DNA of 64,000 nt, taken from contig NZ_CP014168.1 of the NCBI RefSeq assembly GCF_001717955.1, positions 4,247,501-4,311,500 on the forward strand, given 5' to 3'. Below are positions 28,735-37,655 of this stretch, piece by piece; within the stretch, counting starts at the first letter, position 1; each line of letters begins with the position of its first letter. This DNA comes from Sphingomonas panacis. GTDB lineage: Bacteria; Pseudomonadota; Alphaproteobacteria; Sphingomonadales; Sphingomonadaceae. Position numbers and translations under genes: made by a program. Below the pieces are notes generated by a model. That model was not told the DNA's origin. It made no database searches and worked only from the letters and a program-made list of their open reading frames with translations.

Positions 28735-29592
28735 ATGGCCGAGGCCGACAATTCGGGCGTCATGTCTTTGACCGTGACGTTGCTCAGCGCTTATTTCGCC
28801 AACAATACCGTGCCGAGCAGCGAGTTGCCGGCGCTTGTCGAGGGAACACGACGGGCTCTGCTCGGCGATGCACCAGAGGCGCCAGGAAAGTCTGCCGACG
28901 ATACTGGCGGGGCAGCTTCTTTCACCGCGCCGGCGCTGGAGGTCGAGCCTGAGGCTCCTGAAGCGAAACCGAACGCGCCGGAATATAAGCCGGCGGTATC
29001 CATTGAGGAAAGTCTTGCTTCGCCAGACCAGATACTGAGCCTGATCGACGGCAAGCCTTACAAAGCACTCAAGCGGCATCTTTCGACTCATGGCCTGACT
29101 CCCGCTGATTATCGCGCCCGATATGGTCTCCCGGCCGATTATCCTCTGGTGGCGCCGAGCTACTCGGCGGCGCGGCGCGAGGTCGCGCAGAAGTTTGGTC
29201 TTGGCGGCAAGCGTAAGAGCGCTCCGGCGCCGGCGGCCGAGGAAGCGCCCGCAGAACCAATTACCGAAGCGGTCGAGCCGCCCGCTGCGGAAGCAACTCC
29301 AGCGAAACCTGCGGCGGCGCGGCGCGCTCGAACCAAGGCCGTCACCACCGGGCCCAAGCCGGTGGCCAACGCGCCGAAGAGCACGACCTCGAAGAGCGCT
29401 AAACCGATCAAGGACGGCAAGAAGACCAAGGCCACCAAGACTTCGAAGGCGCCCAAGGCCGCTGTCGCCACGACGCCTGCGGCAAGTGCTGATGCCACCC
29501 CGAAGCCGAAGAGAAGCAGGGCGCCGAAAGCGTCCGCCGGAACGCCGGCTTCGGCTGAGCTTGCGCCAGACGCGGCAGCGCCCGCGGAATGA
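28735..29592 (+). CDS. MucR/Ros-family regulator with a long histone-H1-like tail
   Basis: A 285-residue protein; normal MucR proteins are ~140-190 residues. Residues ~90-160 carry the MucR core: SPDQILSLIDGKPYKALKRHL, STHGLTPADYRARYGLPADY, YPLVAPSYSAARREVAQKFGLG. The expected zinc-ligand Cys before the DGK segment is Ser (ILSLIDGK). Residues ~165-285 are an unstructured Ala/Lys/Pro-rich tail with repeated KTKA, KAPKA and PKPKRS units, like histone H1 or bacterial H1-like proteins. MucR proteins act as H-NS-like silencers in alphaproteobacteria, so this may be an element-encoded nucleoid silencer (inference). Confidence 0.85.
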   Translation: MAEADNSGVMSLTVTLLSAYFANNTVPSSELPALVEGTRRALLGDAPEAPGKSADDTGGAASFTAPALEVEPEAPEAKPNAPEYKPAVSIEESLASPDQILSLIDGKPYKALKRHLSTHGLTPADYRARYGLPADYPLVAPSYSAARREVAQKFGLGGKRKSAPAPAAEEAPAEPITEAVEPPAAEATPAKPAAARRARTKAVTTGPKPVANAPKSTTSKSAKPIKDGKKTKATKTSKAPKAAVATTPAASADATPKPKRSRAPKASAGTPASAELAPDAAAPAE

Positions 29593-29602
29593 TCGAGACG
29601 GT

Positions 29603-29623
29603 CCGGGGCTTCGAGAGCCCCGG
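29603..29623. terminator. Hairpin between convergent MucR-like and helicase genes
   Basis: Perfect stem ccggggct-tcgag-agccccgg, 10 nt after the MucR-like stop and 40 nt before the convergent gene end. There is no T run on either strand, so it may act as a bidirectional structural or Rho-assisted terminator. Confidence 0.5.
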
Positions 29624-29662
29624 GCCGATCCACACGACTGACGAGCCGGCGGCCCGCGTGGA

Positions 29663-32600
29663 TCAAATCCGCACCATATCGAGGATTGCTTCGATGACCT
29701 CGGTCGACCGGTCCAGGGGCACGAACAACCGGGTCTTGTACTGAATGACCTCGCTGAACACGCCGCGCGCTTTGAGCCGCTCGCGATCGTCGGGACGGTA
29801 ATTCCGGATTTCGAGCCGGCGCGTACCATTGACCAGAGCCGTCGCCAGGGTCGCACCGCTCAGGCCAGGGATCGCGATGCCCGTTTCTTTCTGCGCGGCC
29901 GCGCTGAGTTCAGCGGCAGTCAGTTCGACCGTGCCGTCGAGACCGAACGCGGACTGCAGGTCCGCCATCGCTTCCCGTGGGATCAGCCGGCCAAGGATCG
30001 AGGTGCCCTCGCGGTCATCGATCCGCCAGACACGGACGTCGTCCTGTGGAAGCCGGTGCCAGACTGGCAGGAGCAGCCCGGTTGCCACATTGACGGTCTC
30101 GATCTCGACCTTCGCCTCGGCCTCGTTTGCCTCTGCCTCCCAGAGCCTCTGGAATTCGTCGCGGTCGATGTCCTTCCAGAGGCTTGCCCACATCGCGATC
30201 TCCTGCGTGCGGGTCGCGCCGGTCGGACGCACGAGCTGGCACATAGAAATGATCCGGCCTTCTTCGTCGGTGATCGACCAGGACGGCACCTTGAGCGCCA
30301 CGCGCTTCGATCGGCGGTTGTAGAGATAGGCGATCTCGCTCGTGCCCTCCCAGATCTGCATCAGCCGCTTCCAGTGCATCACGCGAGGACGCAGATGCAG
30401 TTCGAGCCGCAACAATTTCGTCTCGGCGCCGGTCACCGGATCGGTGCGGAGTGTTTGTTCGGATCGCACGATCACCTGTTCGGCGCGGATCGTCTCCACG
30501 CCCACGTCGAGCGTTCCGGCTTCGCGCGCGGCATCGACACGTGCCTGGATAAGACCCATATATTCGTCGAAGATCGCGTTCTGCGTGGCGATCCGCAGCG
30601 CCAGGATCCGATTGAGCCATCGCTGGATCGGCGGCAGCTTGTCGAGCAGCGTACCGTCGTCCTCGATGAGCTTGAGCCCGGTCATTGCCTGGAACTCGGC
30701 CAGCGTAACGCTTGCGAGCTTCTTGCCGTGCAGCAGATGGTACCACTGGGTGAGCGCTTCGCGCGCGTAGTCACCTTCCAGATTGTCCGCCGGATCGAAC
30801 ATATTCTGGCCGCCGGTCTGGCGCTGGCCGCGGGTCAAGGCGCCGAGGCTGTCGAGCCGGCGTGCGATCGTCGAGATAAAGCGCCGCTCCCCCTTGCAGT
30901 CGGTGGTCACGGGACGGAACACTGGCGGCACGCTCTGGTTGGTGCGATGCGTGCGCCCCAGCCCCTGGATTGCGACATCGGCACGCCAGCCCGGCTCCAG
31001 CAGGAAGTGGATGCGCCGCTTGTCAGCCGTCCGGCACCCGACGTCGGCGTGGTAGGATCGGCCGGTGCCGCCCGCGTCCGAGAAGACCAGGATCGGCTTC
31101 TGTCCATCCATGAAGGCCTGTGTCTCGGCGAGGTTGGCGCGTGCACCACGGCGTTCGAGTTTCTGGCAACCATCATTGCCAATGACGATACGGCGTGAAC
31201 GCCCGGTCACTTCGGCGACCCTCGCGGTGCCGAAACGAGCGATAAGCGCGTCAAGGGCGGCAGGGACCGGCGGCATCGCGCAGAGTTCTTCGATCAGAGC
31301 GTCGCGCCTAGCGATGGCTTCGACGCATTGGACCATGTTGCCGGCCTCGTCCCGCATCGGCTCCGATCGCAGGGATCCGTCGCTGGTTGCGAACACGCGC
31401 ATCTGCTGCGTCGGAAAGGCGCTCTTCAGGTAGTCTATCATCGTGGCGCGGGGAGAAAGCTCCAAATCCAAATGCGCGCGCTCCTCAGGCGAGAGCTCGG
31501 CGAGGCGACGATCGAGGATCGCCTCGGAGGTGCTGACCAGTTGCACCACCGCGACATTGCCGGTGGCGATCTCCGTCTGGATGGCCTGGAAAACGGTCGG
31601 CATCTTCATCGAGATCAGGAGGGCAGACCAGAAGCGCTGCTTCGAGCTTTCGAACCGGCTGAGCGCCGATCCCTTGGCCATGGCATTGAGGGTGCGGCCA
31701 GATGCGCGATCGACGATATTGGCGGCCTCGAGCGCTGCGGCGACACCCGCATGGATCACCGCCCACGCGTCCGCATAGGCATCGTAGATCGCGATCTGGT
31801 CCGGGGTGAGCTTATGCTCGAGCGGGTCATATTCGACGCCGGCGAAGCTTAGGGCGCGAGCGGTATAGAGGCCCATCGCCTTGGTATCGCGCGCCACGAT
31901 CTCCATCGCCGCGATGCCGCCTTCCTCCATCGCTGCGAGGAATGCGTCGCGGTCCTGAAAAGCGGTGCCCGGCCCCCAGAGGCCTAGCCCCGCCGTATAA
32001 CTGAGGTTTTCAGGCTTGGTGGCACCGGTTGCCGAGATGTAGATGATCCGGGCTCGCGGCAATGCATTTTGCAGGCGAACTCCGGCCAAGCCCTGCTCGG
32101 AACCTTTCGCCACGCCGAATTCGGTCTCGGTACCCGCAGCGTTGCCGAGCGCATGGGATTCATCGAGCAGGATCACCCCTTCGAAATCCGCACCCGCCCA
32201 GTCGAGCAGCTGCTGGAGGCGCGACGCCCGGTCATGGCGTTGCGAACGCAGGGTCGCATAGGTGAGAAAAAGAATGCCGCTGTCCATGCCGACGGCCTCG
32301 CCCAGCGGGAAGGCGTCGAGCGGCTGGATATCGATGGGCAGACCGCCGAGCGCGCTCCAGTCGCGCCGTGCATCCTCGATGAGAGCCGAGCTGCGCGAGA
32401 TCCAGATGGCGCGGCGCCGTCCACGGTTCCATTGGTCGAGGATGACGCCCGCGCCTTCACGGCCCTTGCCCACGCCTGTGCCGTCGGCGATGAAGAAGCC
32501 GGTACGATAGACAGCGCCTTCAGGATCCTCGCGCAATTGGTCGCCGGCCTGATTTGGCGCGAAGCTGCCTTTGAGATCCCGTTCGCATGCTTCGCCGGCA

Positions 32601-33952
32601 TGGATGATGGTTTCGAGCTGCGCCTCGGACAATGCGGCCAGTGCCTGGGGCTGCAGCATCGGACGATAGGACGGTGCGGGAGGCAAGACCGAAGCCATGG
32701 CAACCGACTCCACCAGCTGATCAGGATGCGCCTTCGCGCCTTCGATCGCGATCCGTGCCGGACGCCATGGGGCATAGTGACCGACCGGATCGCCCGCTGG
32801 GAGCGGCGTCTCCCGCAGCGCGTAGATTAGCGGCCTTGGACTGGTATCCGCAGCGATCCGATCCGGAGTTGTCAGAACCCGCTTGCTGATCCCGCCGAAG
32901 ATCGTGGTGGCGGCCGGAGCCGGCTTGCGTGGTCGCAGAGGAACGGTCGCAGGCGCGGGAGGCTGAGGGTCGGGCGCAGCAACGCGTGCCGGGAATGCGC
33001 GGACGATAGCCTCGGCCGCTTCGATGGTCTGGGCGGTATGGCGCTCGGTCATGCCCGTCCAGCCCCTGTCGAAGACTAGCAGGCGAACCGCGATGCTGGT
33101 GCCGTGCTTGGCATAAGGGTGCCCGAGGATAGTGATCTCGGCGCGCGGCTGGACCGTCTCGCACACCATCGCGTAGCCGGACGCGCCGGTGCCGTCGGCG
33201 GCGAAACTCGGCGGCATGATCGCAACACAGCGCCCGCCGGGAGCAAGGCGCAGAAGAGCCGAGCGCAGGTGGCGCGCACCGGCGAAGCGATCCTTGCCCC
33301 GCCCTTCGCTCCGGCTGAAGGGCGGATTGATCAAGACGACGGTCGGAGCGATACCAAAGGGCAGGAGATCATGAATGAACTCGGCATCGTGCAAGGTGAC
33401 AGGCTGGCCCAGCAGCTTGCCGAGGAGCGCAGCCCGGTCCGGATCGCGCTCATTAAGGGTTTTAGCCGCGTCGGCGCGCAGGGCGTGAGCCGCGAGCATG
33501 CCGGTCCCGGCGGAGGGTTCGAGAACATGGTCGTGCCCTGTGATCCGCGCTGCCCGCGCCGCGAGCCAGGCCAGGGAGATCGGCGTGCTGAACTGCTGCA
33601 TTTCGATCTGATGCTCGGAACGATAGGTCTGGGTAGGCAGCGCACGCTCGAAGCGGACGAGCGAAGCGAACGCATCGTCATCGGAGAGGGCAAAGGCCGA
33701 AGGGCTTGTGGTCGATCTGAGCAGGAGGACTTGCGCGGCTTCAAGCGCGTCATAGGCATCGCGCATCGACCAGGCGCCGCTCGCATCGGATGCGCTAAAG
33801 GCGGCATCCATAAGACGGGTGAGGTCCTGGCGGCGGACCGATTGGCCCCGGCCGAGCAACTCGGCGAGGCGGGTGGCCACAGCGTACAAGTGAGCAGCCT
33901 TGGTGTTTTCGGGCTCGTGGGGCGGCACGAGCGCAAGCAGAGGGTGGGACAT
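29663..33952 (-). CDS. N6-methyltransferase / strawberry-notch-like helicase fusion protein
   Basis: A 1429-residue protein. Residues ~110-330 form a class I N6-adenine methyltransferase module: HVLEPSAGTGMLAAHAL (SAM site) and VVLINPPFSRSEGRG (NPPF catalytic motif). Residues ~450-900 are a strawberry-notch AAA/helicase: DGTGVGKGREGAGVILDQW (Walker A-like) and GVILLDESHALGN (DESH box). Then comes a helicase C-terminal part with PILVFSDAGGTGRSYHAD and QGLGRTHRTNQS. Such proteins are hallmarks of large plasmids and integrative elements and are proposed to methylate and remodel element DNA during transfer or against restriction. A G-rich element lies 51 nt upstream of the start. Confidence 0.9.
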   Translation of the reverse strand: MSHPLLALVPPHEPENTKAAHLYAVATRLAELLGRGQSVRRQDLTRLMDAAFSASDASGAWSMRDAYDALEAAQVLLLRSTTSPSAFALSDDDAFASLVRFERALPTQTYRSEHQIEMQQFSTPISLAWLAARAARITGHDHVLEPSAGTGMLAAHALRADAAKTLNERDPDRAALLGKLLGQPVTLHDAEFIHDLLPFGIAPTVVLINPPFSRSEGRGKDRFAGARHLRSALLRLAPGGRCVAIMPPSFAADGTGASGYAMVCETVQPRAEITILGHPYAKHGTSIAVRLLVFDRGWTGMTERHTAQTIEAAEAIVRAFPARVAAPDPQPPAPATVPLRPRKPAPAATTIFGGISKRVLTTPDRIAADTSPRPLIYALRETPLPAGDPVGHYAPWRPARIAIEGAKAHPDQLVESVAMASVLPPAPSYRPMLQPQALAALSEAQLETIIHAGEACERDLKGSFAPNQAGDQLREDPEGAVYRTGFFIADGTGVGKGREGAGVILDQWNRGRRRAIWISRSSALIEDARRDWSALGGLPIDIQPLDAFPLGEAVGMDSGILFLTYATLRSQRHDRASRLQQLLDWAGADFEGVILLDESHALGNAAGTETEFGVAKGSEQGLAGVRLQNALPRARIIYISATGATKPENLSYTAGLGLWGPGTAFQDRDAFLAAMEEGGIAAMEIVARDTKAMGLYTARALSFAGVEYDPLEHKLTPDQIAIYDAYADAWAVIHAGVAAALEAANIVDRASGRTLNAMAKGSALSRFESSKQRFWSALLISMKMPTVFQAIQTEIATGNVAVVQLVSTSEAILDRRLAELSPEERAHLDLELSPRATMIDYLKSAFPTQQMRVFATSDGSLRSEPMRDEAGNMVQCVEAIARRDALIEELCAMPPVPAALDALIARFGTARVAEVTGRSRRIVIGNDGCQKLERRGARANLAETQAFMDGQKPILVFSDAGGTGRSYHADVGCRTADKRRIHFLLEPGWRADVAIQGLGRTHRTNQSVPPVFRPVTTDCKGERRFISTIARRLDSLGALTRGQRQTGGQNMFDPADNLEGDYAREALTQWYHLLHGKKLASVTLAEFQAMTGLKLIEDDGTLLDKLPPIQRWLNRILALRIATQNAIFDEYMGLIQARVDAAREAGTLDVGVETIRAEQVIVRSEQTLRTDPVTGAETKLLRLELHLRPRVMHWKRLMQIWEGTSEIAYLYNRRSKRVALKVPSWSITDEEGRIISMCQLVRPTGATRTQEIAMWASLWKDIDRDEFQRLWEAEANEAEAKVEIETVNVATGLLLPVWHRLPQDDVRVWRIDDREGTSILGRLIPREAMADLQSAFGLDGTVELTAAELSAAAQKETGIAIPGLSGATLATALVNGTRRLEIRNYRPDDRERLKARGVFSEVIQYKTRLFVPLDRSTEVIEAILDMVRI

Positions 33953-34003
33953 GGGGTCAAACTCCGGGTTGGATCTGGACCATCTCGGCCCGTCAGACCC
34001 GCT

Positions 34004-34017
34004 CCCCCTTCCCTCCC
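34004..34017 (-). promoter_or_regulatory. G-rich leader element, copy 4 (upstream of the helicase gene)
   Basis: The minus strand reads gggagggaagggggagcggg, four G runs, ending ~51 nt before the start at 33952. Its core is identical to copies 1 and 2. Confidence 0.6.
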
Positions 34018-34036
34018 GCCAGAGCTGCGGCGGAAT

Positions 34037-34064
34037 AAAAGGGCCATGCCGCGAGGCCAGGCCC
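34037..34064 (-). terminator. Rho-independent terminator after the 122-residue gene
   Basis: On the minus strand gggcc...ggccc closes a short GC-rich hairpin (34041-34064) followed by ttttattcc. It lies 45 nt past the stop at 34110. Confidence 0.6.
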
Positions 34065-34109
34065 TGAGACAGTGGGGTGGGAGAATGGGAGGATCAGGCG
34101 GGTTGCCAA

Positions 34110-34478
34110 CTATGACGGCGCGAGAAGGATCACCGCGATCGAGGGCTTATCACTGGCCGGATGGCGACGGCTGTCATAGGCATGGCTTCCACCACGCCCG
34201 ATGGTCAGCATGTCGAAGCTCGGCGACGTTCCCCCATTTGCGTCGGGAATGGCCGAGCCACTGTCATGGTACTGGATATCGACAAAGCTCGGCGGCGCGC
34301 CACGCTGGTACTCGCCGAAGAAGAAGGTGATCCGCCGCCCGTCACTGGTGCGCGCGCTGACCGTGAAATTGCCGTCCGGGATGTCGATCGGCAAAGTGGG
34401 TACGTCGTTGAAGCGGGCAAAACCGATGACCTCGGCATCGCTCGCCGTCATGACGGGAAGCTGGGTGATATCGGCCAC
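34110..34478 (-). CDS. Hypothetical protein of the maintenance module
   Basis: A 122-residue protein starting MADITQLPVMTASDAEVIGFARF. It is beta-rich, with DGRRITFFFGEYQRGAPPSFVDIQYHDSG in the middle. There is no signal peptide or recognised motif. It is flanked on both sides by strong minus-strand terminators (34037-34064 and 34516-34555), so it is a monocistronic gene; a short leader ~35 nt long separates it from the upstream terminator. Confidence 0.6.
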   Translation of the reverse strand: MADITQLPVMTASDAEVIGFARFNDVPTLPIDIPDGNFTVSARTSDGRRITFFFGEYQRGAPPSFVDIQYHDSGSAIPDANGGTSPSFDMLTIGRGGSHAYDSRRHPASDKPSIAVILLAPS

Positions 34479-34515
34479 GAGATGTCTCCCTGAGTCATAG
34501 CTGATGGAACATGGG

Positions 34516-34555
34516 AAAAGGCCCGGGACCGCGGCGCATCGCCACGGCCCCGGGG
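34516..34555 (-). terminator. Strong Rho-independent terminator after the ParB-like gene
   Basis: A 15-bp stem (34522-34536 with 34540-34554, two G-U pairs in the minus-strand RNA) and 3-nt loop, followed by cc and tttt on the minus strand. It is 14 nt past the parB stop. Confidence 0.8.
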
Positions 34556-34568
34556 ACGCTGTCGCCGA

Positions 34569-36572
34569 TCAGGCGGCCTGCGGCAGCTCGTCGGCGGTCG
34601 GACCGTGGTCCTCGTCGTTCACAGCCACCGGTTCGACTTCGACAACGTCAGGCGCTGCTTCGGCATAACGCATGACGTCCGGCACCCAAGCGAGCGCCGC
34701 ATCCCGGAGTTCCGCTTCGATCGGAACGGTTCCCGCGAAGATCTTCTCTGCCGAGGTCGCGAGATCATGCTTCTTCGACGCCCCGTAACGGCTCGACAGC
34801 TCCTTCCCGCCAATCTCGTCGAGATGGGCAAGGATCGCGGCCTTGCTGCTCAGGCGATCGAAATAGTTGTTCGCGGTCGGGCGCCACCAGGCCGCAACGT
34901 CGATGTCGAGCTTGGTGCCGAGATGGTTGATCAACGCGACCGCCTTGCTGTCGGCGGTGACCGCGTGCAGCGTTCGGGCGACCGCCCAGGCAAGCCAGGC
35001 AGCACGGGCCTCGTCGGGAAGCGCGCAGAAGGCATCGTACCGTTGGCAGGTGTCGCCCGCCTCGGTCCAGCTGCGGTCGAGCGCTTCGTCGATCTTGCCC
35101 CATTCCTCGGCGGCAAGCGTACCGCTCTGGAAGCCGGAGAGGGACGACCAGGGCTTGTCTGCCTTGAGCTCGGTCGCGAGGTCATAGGCGCCCGAATGCC
35201 GGGTCGCCTTGTCGACCATCCAGAACGTGCCCAGGTCGAGCGCGAAGCGCGGATCGCTGGCGATATGGACGCGCAGCAACTCGCTCTTCATCTCGGCCAG
35301 TTCCTGGGAGAGGCGCTGGCTGTAGGCGGGCTTGCCAGGAGCCGTGCCGGCCCCGGTCCCGACCGTCTCGTCATCCCCGGTTTCCTGGACGCTGTCTTCG
35401 TCGGTCTCGTCCTCGACCGGCGCGACGTAGAGCTGCTCGTGGAGGCGGGGCTCTCCGTCATGACCGATCACGACATAGGCAAGCGCCCCGGCTTTCTGCT
35501 CTTCGGTCAGGATCGGCGACTGGTTCTCGATCGCGCGATATTCCGCCTCGAGCATGTCAACCCGGTTGGCCAGATCAGCCTGAGCCTCTTCGTCCGCCTC
35601 CTCCCAGGCCTCGTTGGCCGCCTCGATCTCACTTTCGAGTTCGTCGAGGCGAGCCTGCTGCTCGGCCGTGAGTTCGGGCGTGTCGCCCTTGAGCGGGCGC
35701 AGATCCCACGTGTCATTGTAGGTGACATGCGTCGCGGGAATGACCCGGACTTCCGCCAGCCCCTCGCGTTCGCGCAGCGCTTCCGCCGCGGCGGCGAGCT
35801 TGTCGGCAACCAGACGGTTGAGGAGGTCGCCGTCGATCCAGCGTTCGGTGGTCGAGTCGGAGAAAAGGTCGAGATCGACGCGGCCGCCCGCTTCGATATA
35901 GGCGTCCCGTCCGACGAGCAGCGCCTTGGGATCGCTGCCGACATAGGTGTCCTCGGCGAGCTGGCGTTTGATCTCGTTGACGTTGCTCCGGTAGTAGCCA
36001 TCCTTGAGCAGTTCGAAGACTTCTGCCTGGCGGCTCCGGTCGCTGTTGCTCGCGTAGGCCACGGCCACATTCAGCGTGATCTCGGCGTTGCGCAGCGCCT
36101 CGAAGATGGGGTCGGCGAGGTCAGCGAGGCGAAGCCGACTGCGAACGAAGCGCTCGGTAAGGCCAAAGCGCTTCGCGACGTCCTCGGGCGTCTTTCCTTC
36201 GCTCTCGATGATGTCCTGGAAGGCCCGGCAGGTGTCGGCCGGGTTCATCGTGAGGTTGAAGAAATTCTCCTCGAGACTGGTTTCGATCGCGTCCTTGGCG
36301 TTGCCCAAAACCAGCACCGCGAGTTGATAGTCGGCATCGAACACGCCCTTCTCGATCAGGCGATGGACGGCATCGAGGCGCCGACCGCCGGCAATGATGC
36401 GGTAGTGCCCCTTCTTGCGCGAGACGGGCACGCCGATGAGGTTCTGGCGCACACCTTTCGCGGCGATGTTCGCCTCGAGCTGGGCGTCGGCGATCGCATC
36501 GCTGACAGTGCGCACGTTGCTCGGCGACTTGGCGAGGTTCGCCGCCGGAACGAGGATAGGAAGTTGGGTCAT
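34569..36572 (-). CDS. ParB-like partition/nuclease protein
   Basis: A 667-residue protein from ATG 36572, which has AGGAG 8 nt upstream. Residues ~1-100 form a ParB/Srx N-terminal domain (PILVPAANLAKSPSNVR, then HYRIIAGGRRLDAVHRLIEKG). A KorB/ParB helix-turn-helix region follows (TPEDVAKRFGLTERFVRSRLRLADL). The rest is a long acidic coiled region (ELESEIEAANEAWEEADEEAQ) and a C-terminal domain common to ParB-like proteins of alphaproteobacterial elements. It binds DNA and may act in partition or transfer regulation. The upstream primase frame enters this gene without a stop. Confidence 0.85.
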   Translation of the reverse strand: MTQLPILVPAANLAKSPSNVRTVSDAIADAQLEANIAAKGVRQNLIGVPVSRKKGHYRIIAGGRRLDAVHRLIEKGVFDADYQLAVLVLGNAKDAIETSLEENFFNLTMNPADTCRAFQDIIESEGKTPEDVAKRFGLTERFVRSRLRLADLADPIFEALRNAEITLNVAVAYASNSDRSRQAEVFELLKDGYYRSNVNEIKRQLAEDTYVGSDPKALLVGRDAYIEAGGRVDLDLFSDSTTERWIDGDLLNRLVADKLAAAAEALREREGLAEVRVIPATHVTYNDTWDLRPLKGDTPELTAEQQARLDELESEIEAANEAWEEADEEAQADLANRVDMLEAEYRAIENQSPILTEEQKAGALAYVVIGHDGEPRLHEQLYVAPVEDETDEDSVQETGDDETVGTGAGTAPGKPAYSQRLSQELAEMKSELLRVHIASDPRFALDLGTFWMVDKATRHSGAYDLATELKADKPWSSLSGFQSGTLAAEEWGKIDEALDRSWTEAGDTCQRYDAFCALPDEARAAWLAWAVARTLHAVTADSKAVALINHLGTKLDIDVAAWWRPTANNYFDRLSSKAAILAHLDEIGGKELSSRYGASKKHDLATSAEKIFAGTVPIEAELRDAALAWVPDVMRYAEAAPDVVEVEPVAVNDEDHGPTADELPQAA

Positions 36573-37541
36573 GGGATAGTCTCCTGGCGGGGACAGCCTG
36601 ACCATCAGGCCACTTGCCGCCACCACTCCCCCACTCCCTCCCCCCGCTCGAAGCACGTCGTTCCAGTCCTTGAAGCCCGAGGGCGGGAATTCGACCGCGA
36701 TATCGCGACCCGGCATGGCGTAGGTTTCAAGGGCGTTGGCCACACCGATCTCGCCGGCAATGTCGTTGTCGGGAAAGAGAATGAGCCGCGTCACGCGGTC
36801 CGGCAGCGCGATTTGGTGCAGCCGTTCGCTGCCCAGCGTCGCCCAGACGGGAACGCCGAAGAGTATCATCGCCGAGAGCGCGGTCTCGATGCCCTCGGCA
36901 AGGCCCAGGACGGAGGTTGCCGTGCCGAGCATGACGGCAGCGCGGTCGGGTCGGCCAAGTGTCATGCGTGGATCGACCAAGTCGCGGGCCCTCCGCGCAT
37001 CGTCCCGATCGAAGAAGGTGCGCTGGATCGCTATGAAACGGCCTTCATCATGCAGGCCCCCATCGTGAAGCGCCGCGATCATCGCCGGTCTGAAATCGAC
37101 GGTGCCGCCGCCGCCGAGCGGTGTCTTCGGATGAAAGCGCAGGACGCGTGGAAGCACAGCGATACGTCGACGCCGCAGATAGATCTCGGCGGGCGTGCCG
37201 GTGATCGGCCGCGCCTCATCCCAGATGCGGAGGGCCTGCTGCCGTCGCCAGAGATCCGTAGGCATGCCTGGAGATGATACGCATGCCTGCTCGACGTGCT
37301 GGAGCGCATTCTCATCGAGACGAAGGATCTCGTGGATGACATCGCGGTTGTCGCAGCCGGCAAAGCATTTGAAGACGAGCGCATGATCGCCGACGCGAAC
37401 CGAAAGGCTGGGACTGCGATCCGGATGGGCCGGGCAGAGGCACATGGCGCCTCCCGGCTTCCAGACGCCTCCCAGGCGTTTGACGATTCCGGAGCCGATA
37501 GCCTCAAGTTCCGGATTATATTTGCTGGTGAGCTTGGCCAT
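34569..37541 (-). CDS. Toprim/zinc-finger primase-like protein, reading in frame into the ParB-like gene
   Basis: The frame from ATG 37541 (MAKLTSKYNPEL) encodes a primase-like region of ~323 residues. It has a CHC2-like zinc site (CLCPAHPDRSPSLSV, VFKCFAGC), then a Toprim core (VLGLAEGIETALSAM, RLILFPDNDIAGEIG) and the end motif FKDWNDVL. After this the frame stays open through a Gly/Val-rich linker and joins the ParB-like protein at 36572, giving a predicted 990-residue fusion. The linker is encoded by the G-rich leader element of parB, so stop-codon loss of an originally separate primase is likely. The 36573-37541 part is the primase. Confidence 0.65.
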   Translation of the reverse strand: MAKLTSKYNPELEAIGSGIVKRLGGVWKPGGAMCLCPAHPDRSPSLSVRVGDHALVFKCFAGCDNRDVIHEILRLDENALQHVEQACVSSPGMPTDLWRRQQALRIWDEARPITGTPAEIYLRRRRIAVLPRVLRFHPKTPLGGGGTVDFRPAMIAALHDGGLHDEGRFIAIQRTFFDRDDARRARDLVDPRMTLGRPDRAAVMLGTATSVLGLAEGIETALSAMILFGVPVWATLGSERLHQIALPDRVTRLILFPDNDIAGEIGVANALETYAMPGRDIAVEFPPSGFKDWNDVLRAGGGSGGVVAASGLMVRLSPPGDYPMTQLPILVPAANLAKSPSNVRTVSDAIADAQLEANIAAKGVRQNLIGVPVSRKKGHYRIIAGGRRLDAVHRLIEKGVFDADYQLAVLVLGNAKDAIETSLEENFFNLTMNPADTCRAFQDIIESEGKTPEDVAKRFGLTERFVRSRLRLADLADPIFEALRNAEITLNVAVAYASNSDRSRQAEVFELLKDGYYRSNVNEIKRQLAEDTYVGSDPKALLVGRDAYIEAGGRVDLDLFSDSTTERWIDGDLLNRLVADKLAAAAEALREREGLAEVRVIPATHVTYNDTWDLRPLKGDTPELTAEQQARLDELESEIEAANEAWEEADEEAQADLANRVDMLEAEYRAIENQSPILTEEQKAGALAYVVIGHDGEPRLHEQLYVAPVEDETDEDSVQETGDDETVGTGAGTAPGKPAYSQRLSQELAEMKSELLRVHIASDPRFALDLGTFWMVDKATRHSGAYDLATELKADKPWSSLSGFQSGTLAAEEWGKIDEALDRSWTEAGDTCQRYDAFCALPDEARAAWLAWAVARTLHAVTADSKAVALINHLGTKLDIDVAAWWRPTANNYFDRLSSKAAILAHLDEIGGKELSSRYGASKKHDLATSAEKIFAGTVPIEAELRDAALAWVPDVMRYAEAAPDVVEVEPVAVNDEDHGPTADELPQAA
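36626..36645 (-). promoter_or_regulatory. G-rich leader element, copy 5 (upstream of parB, inside the primase frame)
   Basis: The minus strand reads ggggggagggagtgggggag, ending ~53 nt before the ParB-like start. Its spacing matches copies 1-4, supporting an independent parB start. Confidence 0.5.
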
Positions 37542-37655
37542 GGGAATGCCCCAGAATAGGTTGCCCATGAAGACACATCGACGCGAGGAGCGCCCAAGAG
37601 CGGAGACGGGCAAGCATTGGATGGGCGACCCGCTGATCGCCACACCAAACTCGGC

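Noticed and set aside
34605..37277. 890-codon plus-strand open frame opposite primase/ParB
   Set aside because: Antisense shadow with Arg/Val/Asp-biased composition and no domain; the minus strand encodes clear primase and ParB motifs.
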